A program made the position numbers and the translations under genes. DNA of 25,345 bases from a virus. The stretch is taken from positions 1-25,345 of IMG/VR virus record IMGVR_UViG_3300034190_002505; one strand, given 5' to 3'. Shown piece by piece: positions 19,228 through 25,345 of this stretch. Numbering within the stretch: the first letter of the stretch is position 1; the number at the start of each line of letters is the position of its first letter. The notes beneath the pieces are model-generated. The model ran no database searches, had not been told where the DNA came from, and saw only the letters and a list, made by a program, of their open reading frames with translations.

Positions 19228-19968
19228 ATGGGAATAATAACATTAGACATCAATGCTAAGCCTAATAGACCACCTAGTCAATCAGGGTGGCTTGCTATTG
19301 CTTTGGGTTACGGAATAAATCACACATTCACAGTTGCAAACTTCACTACTGAAACAACCCCTTCATACTCCGATCCAGAAGGAGATCCATTAAAAGAGAT
19401 TAAGGTGACATCTCTCCCTACTCAGGGAATTTTAAAATTAGCTGGAACACCAATAATTGTGAATGACGTTATAACATCTGCCCAATTAGGTGGATCATTA
19501 TTTACTTACGAATCTGATTCAGGAGATACTGATGGATATACTGATTCTTATATGAGATTTACAGTCTCAGATACAGGCTCAAGCACCTTCACTACTTCTC
19601 CAAAGATAGTTACATTTACAGTTGAAGGTAATGTTAATGAGCCTCCAAGTCAAGTTGGTGATGGGGAATTAGATATTGTTGTAGGATCTACAACAGTTTT
19701 TACAAGAGCAATGCTTACAGTTGGACTTAATCCAATGTATCAAGATCCAGAAGGAGATATAGCATTAAACTTATTGGTAGAGGTAGTCCCAGTCTTCGGT
19801 AACTTATTCCTGTCAGGAGTTTTAGTTGTTGATGGACAGATTATACCTTTTACAGAAATAGATGCATCTAACCTCACCTATGTGAATGACAGTGTAGAGG
19901 TAGGAGATGCGACAGAAGGATTTACTTTTAAAATAGCTGATGCAGGATCAGGAGAATACGTAGGATAA
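19228..19968 (+). CDS. Virion protein with two cadherin-like or Ig-like repeats, 246 aa
   Basis: The ATG at 19228 is preferred to an in-frame TTG at 19207 that lies inside the terminator tail. The protein consists of two homologous beta-sandwich-like repeats of roughly 110-120 residues. Each contains DPEGD (residues 49-53 and 173-177), a Gly-Ile-Leu-Lys-Leu or Gly-Asn-Leu-Phe-Leu strand, and an FT-Val-Ser/Lys-Asp strand (111-115, 233-238). Asp/Glu/Gly motifs of this kind bind Ca2+ in cadherin-like domains. Such domains are often surface-exposed adhesive parts of phage particles. The second repeat is cut shorter at its C-terminus. The next gene begins one base after its stop. Confidence 0.75.
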   Translation: MGIITLDINAKPNRPPSQSGWLAIALGYGINHTFTVANFTTETTPSYSDPEGDPLKEIKVTSLPTQGILKLAGTPIIVNDVITSAQLGGSLFTYESDSGDTDGYTDSYMRFTVSDTGSSTFTTSPKIVTFTVEGNVNEPPSQVGDGELDIVVGSTTVFTRAMLTVGLNPMYQDPEGDIALNLLVEVVPVFGNLFLSGVLVVDGQIIPFTEIDASNLTYVNDSVEVGDATEGFTFKIADAGSGEYVG

Positions 19969-19969
19969 T

Positions 19970-20686
19970 ATGGCACAATTTATATTTAACATATCAGATT
20001 CAGCCTTTAAGGTTGAGCAATTACCAGATGTAGTAACAGATTGTTCTACAATCTTTTCATGGAAAGTTACATCTAATACTGGCAATACAGTAAGATTTCA
20101 GATTGGTCAAACATACCAATACTTTACCAATGCATTCTACACTCAGCTAGGTGTAGACACTCCATTCACAAATGTTCCAGTAACATTAACTTATGGTTCA
20201 GACTTATACATATCATTTGCTTTAGGCAACTCAGGAGATCCTGGGAGATTTAATAAGTGTAAACTTGAAGTATGGGATGATACTACGGCAGAGCCTTATA
20301 ACTATTATTTCAAATATAACATTAGAGATAATGATGGATTACCATGTGATGAACCATTAGGTAGTCAAGATAGAACTTATGATGAACTAACAGATACACC
20401 TAACACAAAGGTAGGTAATGCTCTTAAAATAGTAAGAGTTAATGCTGCTGAGACTGATCATGAATATGTAGACTTAGGCTTAATAGGAAATGACCTTAAT
20501 GACTCTAGAGTATTTCCATCTAGCATGACTTGGGTTTACAACAACCACAACTTAGGGAAGATCCCTTCAGTAACTGTAATAGATGGGGCAGGGAATACTG
20601 TTCACGGAGATATAACATATACAGATCTAAACAATCTGACAATAACATTTAATACTGCATTTGCAGGAACAGCCTATTTAAACTAA
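19970..20686 (+). CDS. Tail or fibre-associated structural protein, 238 aa
   Basis: Three parts can be seen. Residues 1-120 form a beta domain with an even strand pattern. Residues 135-169 contain DELTDTPNTKVGNALKIVRV then AAETDHEYVDLG, a linker widely found in fibre proteins of phages in this host group. Residues 187-238 form a small terminal beta module (TWVYNNHNLGKIPSVTVID, HGDITYTDLNNLTITFN, ending AGTAYLN) that I recall capping fibre polypeptides. It ends one base before the next gene, and the set from 19228 to 22364 forms one fibre cluster. The likely role is fibre assembly or host contact. Confidence 0.75.
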   Translation: MAQFIFNISDSAFKVEQLPDVVTDCSTIFSWKVTSNTGNTVRFQIGQTYQYFTNAFYTQLGVDTPFTNVPVTLTYGSDLYISFALGNSGDPGRFNKCKLEVWDDTTAEPYNYYFKYNIRDNDGLPCDEPLGSQDRTYDELTDTPNTKVGNALKIVRVNAAETDHEYVDLGLIGNDLNDSRVFPSSMTWVYNNHNLGKIPSVTVIDGAGNTVHGDITYTDLNNLTITFNTAFAGTAYLN

Positions 20687-20687
20687 T

Positions 20688-22091
20688 ATGAGCCACATAT
20701 TTGGAACAGACGTTGACTTTAATAGCAATGAAGCAAAGAAATTTAGGGTTGAGAATTTACTAAATTTTCCAACCGTAGGTGCTGGTGATGTGGGTAGAAT
20801 ATTTTCTCACACTGGGCAGAATACATTCTATGGATGGAATGGAAACTCTTGGTTAGACCTTGCATTATCAGGAGGAGGAGGTGGTTATACACTACCTACT
20901 GCAACTGATGTAATTCTTGGTGGAGTAAAGATAGATGCTAATACTATCAATATAGATGGCAACGGAGTAATCTCTGCATCAGGATGGACAGACCCAACTG
21001 GTCTGGAAGCAATAGATGAAGGTAACTGGTTTGGATGGAGATTCATTGGTAGAGATCCTTCATACTATGGTAACATCGGATATGATGCAAAAGACTTTGG
21101 AGTGAACTATGCTCTTAATAGTACTTTAGGTGCAACAGGAAGTCTATCAGTAAACTTTTCAGAGGATGGACTCATTACTGGGTATGGTGCTTTTGCAGGT
21201 ACAGGATATAACTTACAATTAACAAATACATATACAACAGGTTTTGGATACTATAACATAAGTAATGGTTATTCAAGCTTTATAGCAGGCGTGTGGAATG
21301 TAGAAACAAATTCAAAAGGTTTCAATTTCACGGCAGGACATAGTAATCACACTAATCAAATTGCTGGATTCTCAGCAGGTGCAGCTTTATTAAAGGGCAC
21401 TGGGGTTGGATGTGCTGTACTAGGAGCTGCTAATATTGATATAGCTTCAGCTCAAAGTGGGACTGATGTAAATGCACCAATGATTATAATTGGTAATGGA
21501 ACACATACAACACCTGATGCAACAGCATGGGCTGCCACTGTAAGAAGTAATCTATTCGTAGGATACAGAAATGGTGAAGTTGTATTACCATCAACTACTA
21601 TTGCTATCATTGATGCAGAATCAACTGGAAGACAGTTGTTAACTAAAGAATGGTATGATGCTAAGAATATTGTATCAGGATTTCAATTAAGAGATAGCTC
21701 AGGACAATCAATCCCTAATGCATCATGGACTAAGGTAACTTTTCTTACAGAAGATTCAGATCCAGATAATGCTGTATCAGCTAGTACATTCACTGTACCA
21801 GCAGGAAAAGGAGGTAAGTTTTCTGTAAGTGGATTAATTACCTTTGACACAATAGGAGATACATCTAATTGTATAGCTTCTATATATAAGAATGGAGCAC
21901 TATTCAACTTGGTTGCAAGGGGATTAGCAGGTGGTACAGGGCTTATGGGATTATCAGGAGCAATGATTATAGACTTAGTAGATGGAGATACAATAGAATT
22001 TTACGCATACCAAGCTAGTGGAGGTGCAATAGCATTAAGAACAGATGCAGGGTATAATCACTTTGAAGCATATAGAATAGGAGATTCATAA
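20688..22091 (+). CDS. Fibre protein with YadA-like centre and C1q/TNF-like C-terminal domain, 467 aa
   Basis: N-terminus: a fibre attachment motif (VENLLNFPTVGAGDVGRIF, then FYGWNGNSWLDL at 47-58) followed by a Gly5 hinge (62-66). The centre, about 150-280, is a Gly/Ala-rich repeat pattern with spaced Gly (GYGAFAGTGYNLQLTNTYTT, then FNFTAGHSNHTNQIAGFSAG), similar to trimeric YadA-type beta-roll heads. The C-terminus (about 331-467) is a C1q/TNF-like jelly roll: SWTKVTFLTEDSDP, FTVPAGKGGKFSVSG, ASIYKNGALFNLV, DGDTIEFYAYQAS and a final HFEAYRI. These domains trimerise and bind ligands at the tips of receptor-binding proteins, so this is a candidate receptor-binding fibre. The next ORF follows after 21 bp. 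Confidence 0.78.
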   Translation: MSHIFGTDVDFNSNEAKKFRVENLLNFPTVGAGDVGRIFSHTGQNTFYGWNGNSWLDLALSGGGGGYTLPTATDVILGGVKIDANTINIDGNGVISASGWTDPTGLEAIDEGNWFGWRFIGRDPSYYGNIGYDAKDFGVNYALNSTLGATGSLSVNFSEDGLITGYGAFAGTGYNLQLTNTYTTGFGYYNISNGYSSFIAGVWNVETNSKGFNFTAGHSNHTNQIAGFSAGAALLKGTGVGCAVLGAANIDIASAQSGTDVNAPMIIIGNGTHTTPDATAWAATVRSNLFVGYRNGEVVLPSTTIAIIDAESTGRQLLTKEWYDAKNIVSGFQLRDSSGQSIPNASWTKVTFLTEDSDPDNAVSASTFTVPAGKGGKFSVSGLITFDTIGDTSNCIASIYKNGALFNLVARGLAGGTGLMGLSGAMIIDLVDGDTIEFYAYQASGGAIALRTDAGYNHFEAYRIGDS

Positions 22092-22112
22092 TAATAAATA
22101 AATAAATATAAA

Positions 22113-22364
22113 ATGGTAAAATCAATTAATATTAAAGATTCACATGTCTCTGAATTAATAGAGATATACGGACAAGATTGGCAAGCAAATATAGTTAATC
22201 CAGAGACAGGAGATGAGATGATTCCTAATCCTCAGAGCAAGGCTCAGTTTGCTAATGACGAACTTACAGTTCACCTAAGACAGGCAATAGCATACAGGGT
22301 ACAAAATTATAGAAAAAGAGTTGCTCAAGTAAACATAGACAATACAGATATTACAGAAGACTAG
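22113..22364 (+). CDS. Small conserved-looking phage protein, 83 aa
   Basis: A helical, soluble protein (begins MVKSINIKDSHVSELIEIYG) with a polar middle containing NPETGDEMIPNPQSKAQFAN, a helix with HLRQAIAYRVQNYRKRV and an acidic tail (Asn-Ile-Asp-Asn-Thr-Asp-Ile-Thr-Glu-Asp). It lies between two fibre genes, 34 bp upstream of the large fibre start. It could be a fibre chaperone or tail-assembly factor. That is by position only; no motif supports it. Confidence 0.7.
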   Translation: MVKSINIKDSHVSELIEIYGQDWQANIVNPETGDEMIPNPQSKAQFANDELTVHLRQAIAYRVQNYRKRVAQVNIDNTDITED

Positions 22365-22398
22365 TAGATTATAATTATACAGGTTAATAAGATTATAG

Positions 22399-25345
22399 AT
22401 GGAGATATTCAATAAAGATGTAAGTGTAATAGGAGATTTAACATTATCCCCTGTAAACGCTGTGGGTAATTTTTTAACACTAGATGTAACAGGAATTGTT
22501 AGATTTAGAACCCCTGCTGAGGTTCTTGCAGACTTAGGAGTATCCTCTCCTTTGACAACTAAAGGTGATATTTATATCTATGGAACTCAAGAAACAAGAC
22601 TTCCTGTTGGTGTGAATGGACAAAGACTTACGCCTGATTCTACTACCCCAGAAGGATTAAAATGGGAAGATGATAATGCATTAGGTGAGGCACCTCTTGA
22701 TGGAGCTGAGTGGGTAAGAAAGAATGGTGGTTGGGTTATGAATTCTGGTGGAGCATCTACTGGTGAGACTAATACGGCATCTTCTGTTGGAACAGGTGTT
22801 TCATTATACAAGACTAAGGTTGGAACTGATCTGCAGTTCAATGCTCTTAAATCTGAGAATGCTATCTTAGGTATAGCACTAGATGTACTTACTAATGATA
22901 TTGAATTTACTATTGATCAAACTCAAATAGTAATAACTGAGTCACAGATTAGTGACTTGTCTCATTTTTCTCCAACTAGTCTTATTGCAGATTATTCATT
23001 CGTGGATAACTCTGCTAACTGGAATGCAGCATTCGGATGGGGAGATCATGCAGGTTTATATGTAGATTTACTAAATAACCAAACAGTAGCAGGTCAGAAG
23101 ACATGGTCAGGTAGAGCTGTCTTTACTGATGATATAATGGGTCAGACATTAACAGACCTGAACATTACTCTGGGAGCAGGAGAGATAAAATTACTTAAAA
23201 CTGGATTCCAAGCTGCTAATGACCCTCCTTATGGAAATTATTTTACAGGATTACATTTTAGTGCATTAAACAGTAATGGGAATTACCAATCTCAGATAGG
23301 ATTCTCAAGTGATGCATCAGACTCTAAGCTATTAATAAGGACTACTGACAGTGCTGTTGCAAATGGAGAGTGGACAGCATGGAGAAGAATAGTAGATTCA
23401 GATTGGCTTAACCCTGATACATACGTTCCGAATGCAGCAGGATCTGATACTCAAGTACAATTCAATGATGGAGGTTTAATAGGAGCTGTTAGTGATTTTA
23501 CATTTGATAAAACATTAGGACTTCTGCAAGCTAGAAAGCTAACTGACGGAGCAGTGATAAGAGTTGTTAGTGGACAAAATAATTCTGCTCATTCTAGCAC
23601 AGTTCCATTTGGTTCATTTGAAGTATATTCAACTGATGCTAGTGGTGGAGGTGCAGGAGTGAGAGGTTCTATTAGAGTATTTCCACTCAATACAACTGGT
23701 AGTGCTGCTGAAATGGTATTTTCTGTTACAGATGCAACGACTAATGATGTTGAGAGAATGCGTATTGACTATCTAGGAAAGGTAGGTATTGGTATAATAG
23801 ACCCTTTGTATCAACTTCACGTTGGTGGAGAGATTAGAGCTGATCAATTTCAAAAAGAAGGTGGATTAGTAACTGAGTTTCTAAAAGCTGATGGGTCTGT
23901 AGATACTAATACTTATTTAACTTCTGCAGATAGCTTAACATTAGGCACTAATGATAAAATTCCTTTCATGAATGCTGCAGGGGATGATTTTGAATATGAT
24001 AGCAACTTTAAATGGACAGGTGCTACTCTTCGGACAACTAGTGCTGGTTTTCCCGTTCAACACTTAACAAGGACTACAACTCTAGCTGGTGGTTCATTAA
24101 GTTCTATAACAGGAATAGCGTCAGCATACCTATTGACTACAAAGACAAGTGCAGATATGGTAGATGGCTTTGGTGGTGGATTAGTCTTTAATCTAGGTGA
24201 TGATACATACGATCCAGGTACAACTCAGTTTGTAGCAAGAATATACGCTAGGAGAGATGGTGCAGATACTGACGGAGCTTTACAATTTTACGTCGGTAAT
24301 GATGGAAACACTCAAGCTGTGTCTATGAGAGCTAGTGGAAATGTAGGTATTGGAGAATTTGACCCGAGTGAAAAGCTAGAAGTAGCAGGTTATGCTTTAG
24401 CAACAGGGCATAAAACTCCTGGTGGAGTAGCAACAGAGTTCCTAAAAGCTGATGGTAGTGTAGATACTACGACGTATGCACCCATATCAGCTTTAGCAGG
24501 CTATGTAACTTTAACAACTGCTCAAACTATTTCAGGAGTTAAAACCTTTTCAGGTAATGAAGTTACCATTAGTGGTAGTGCTCCAAAATTAGTTTTTAGT
24601 GAAACTTCAGAGATTCCAGTATGGAACTTTTATGTAAGTAAAGGTAAATTCTCTCTTAGAAGACTTGCTTCCTCAGACATAGTGGCCTCATGGAATGCTA
24701 TTACTGGAGACCTGCAACTTGTTACAAATACAGTTGCATTAGGTTTAATTGGTGCTGGAGCAGTAAGTCCACTATATCAACTTCATGTTGGTAAAGGAGA
24801 TGCAAGTGGTAACTTAGGTTTCTTCTGGGATGAGACTGCAGGACTTGGAGGAATGTTACATCAAGGTAATACAGGTAGGTTCGACTTAGTTGGTTACAAT
24901 AACACTGCTTTTAACGATATATTAATAAGAGCAACATCAGTAACAAGCTACCAGTTATTACTACATACGTCAGGGAATGTTAGTATGGGTAATAATAATG
25001 ATACTCACAAGCTAGAGGTTACAGGAGATATTAAAGCAACATCATTTATTAAGGACGGTGGTACTAGTCTTGAATTCCTAATGGCAGACGGATCAGTTTC
25101 TGCTGGAGGTGGTGGCGTGACAGATCACACTGCATTAACAAATATAGGCACAAACACACATGCTCAAATAGATACTCACATTGCAGATGGTTCTAAACAC
25201 TTCCCTATATCTGATATAAACAAAGCATACATAGATGCATTAAATGTGGATGCAGATACTTTTGATGGTATTAATTCAGCAGGGTTCTTAAGAAGTTCTG
25301 CTACTGATTATAAGACAGCAGGAGATTTAATATTCAATGATGGTA
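22399..25345 (+). CDS. Large modular tail-fibre protein (incomplete, at least 982 aa)
   Basis: The frame from ATG 22399 is open to the window end. The N-terminus (about 1-50) has VSVIGDLTLSP and VRFRTPAEVLADLGV, a typical fibre attachment segment. Later there is a SANWNAAFGWGDHAGLY motif (about residue 210). A repeated stem unit of the form VGIG...LxVxG...TEFLKADGSVDT occurs near residues 462 and 649, with a degenerate copy near 862 (LEFLMADGSVS), plus a YQLHVG half-copy near 792. Close to the end, DHTALTNIGTNTHAQIDTHI is a fibre motif. This architecture of alternating stem repeats and beta domains fits a long trimeric tail fibre. The repeated DNA blocks are prone to recombination. The C-terminal receptor-binding tip is outside the window. 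Confidence 0.9.
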   Translation, partial: MEIFNKDVSVIGDLTLSPVNAVGNFLTLDVTGIVRFRTPAEVLADLGVSSPLTTKGDIYIYGTQETRLPVGVNGQRLTPDSTTPEGLKWEDDNALGEAPLDGAEWVRKNGGWVMNSGGASTGETNTASSVGTGVSLYKTKVGTDLQFNALKSENAILGIALDVLTNDIEFTIDQTQIVITESQISDLSHFSPTSLIADYSFVDNSANWNAAFGWGDHAGLYVDLLNNQTVAGQKTWSGRAVFTDDIMGQTLTDLNITLGAGEIKLLKTGFQAANDPPYGNYFTGLHFSALNSNGNYQSQIGFSSDASDSKLLIRTTDSAVANGEWTAWRRIVDSDWLNPDTYVPNAAGSDTQVQFNDGGLIGAVSDFTFDKTLGLLQARKLTDGAVIRVVSGQNNSAHSSTVPFGSFEVYSTDASGGGAGVRGSIRVFPLNTTGSAAEMVFSVTDATTNDVERMRIDYLGKVGIGIIDPLYQLHVGGEIRADQFQKEGGLVTEFLKADGSVDTNTYLTSADSLTLGTNDKIPFMNAAGDDFEYDSNFKWTGATLRTTSAGFPVQHLTRTTTLAGGSLSSITGIASAYLLTTKTSADMVDGFGGGLVFNLGDDTYDPGTTQFVARIYARRDGADTDGALQFYVGNDGNTQAVSMRASGNVGIGEFDPSEKLEVAGYALATGHKTPGGVATEFLKADGSVDTTTYAPISALAGYVTLTTAQTISGVKTFSGNEVTISGSAPKLVFSETSEIPVWNFYVSKGKFSLRRLASSDIVASWNAITGDLQLVTNTVALGLIGAGAVSPLYQLHVGKGDASGNLGFFWDETAGLGGMLHQGNTGRFDLVGYNNTAFNDILIRATSVTSYQLLLHTSGNVSMGNNNDTHKLEVTGDIKATSFIKDGGTSLEFLMADGSVSAGGGGVTDHTALTNIGTNTHAQIDTHIADGSKHFPISDINKAYIDALNVDADTFDGINSAGFLRSSATDYKTAGDLIFNDG
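23782..24480 (+). repeat. Direct repeats inside the fibre gene
   Basis: Near-identical DNA blocks encode TEFLKADGSVDT at about 23871-23911 and 24435-24473, with related upstream YQLHVG/KLEVAG segments; a weaker copy starts near 25068. These are internal stem repeats of the fibre. Confidence 0.7.

Noticed and set aside
1-25345. CRISPR array, insertion sequence or integrase/attachment site
   Set aside because: No regularly spaced repeats with spacers, no transposase or recombinase motif and no tRNA-like attachment sequence were seen in the window.

Overview
The window reads as part of the genome of a tailed double-stranded DNA phage of a Bacteroidota host, most likely a flavobacterium. DNA is AT-rich and genes are tightly packed, mostly joined by ATGA or TAATG start/stop overlaps. 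Shine-Dalgarno sequences are rare. Promoters have the Bacteroidota form TTnG / exactly 20 bp / TAnnTTnGC. The large terminase (783 aa) and portal (799 aa, with a Gln-rich coiled C-terminus) resemble those of crAss-like and other Bacteroidota phages in size and layout. That placement is from memory of the families, not from a search.

Layout. 1-1682: a minus-strand block with a small lipoprotein, two very short ORFs separated by an in-frame TGA, a 53-aa ORF and a 150-aa protein. 1683-2060: a divergent intergenic region with A-tracts, helically phased repeats, an inverted repeat and a promoter almost touching the next start codon. 2061-4482: small plus-strand early-type or accessory genes, including a convincing rhomboid intramembrane protease with its catalytic residues, followed by small membrane proteins. 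4483-4942: no gene, but a promoter, a strongly structured RNA and a terminator, i.e. a candidate stand-alone noncoding RNA. 4943-10811: a run of small genes around a full-length phage chaperonin (GroEL) and, 1.5 kb downstream, a GroES-like co-chaperonin. 10836-16317: packaging module (putative small subunit, TerL, portal). 16317-25345: virion fibre and appendage proteins, ending in a modular tail-fibre gene that runs off the window.

The chaperonin pair sits just before the packaging and structural genes and probably helps fold virion proteins. The rhomboid and its small membrane neighbours form a separate membrane-directed module. Terminators are often abutted or overlapped by the next promoter, so the plus strand is divided into short transcription units: 3726-3959, 4058-4482, the RNA, 4943 onward, 9567-10811, and 10951 onward. 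The strongest candidates for something undescribed are the structured RNA at about 4520-4883, the phage rhomboid, the chaperonin with an altered ring-ring interface, and the regulatory region at 1683-2060.
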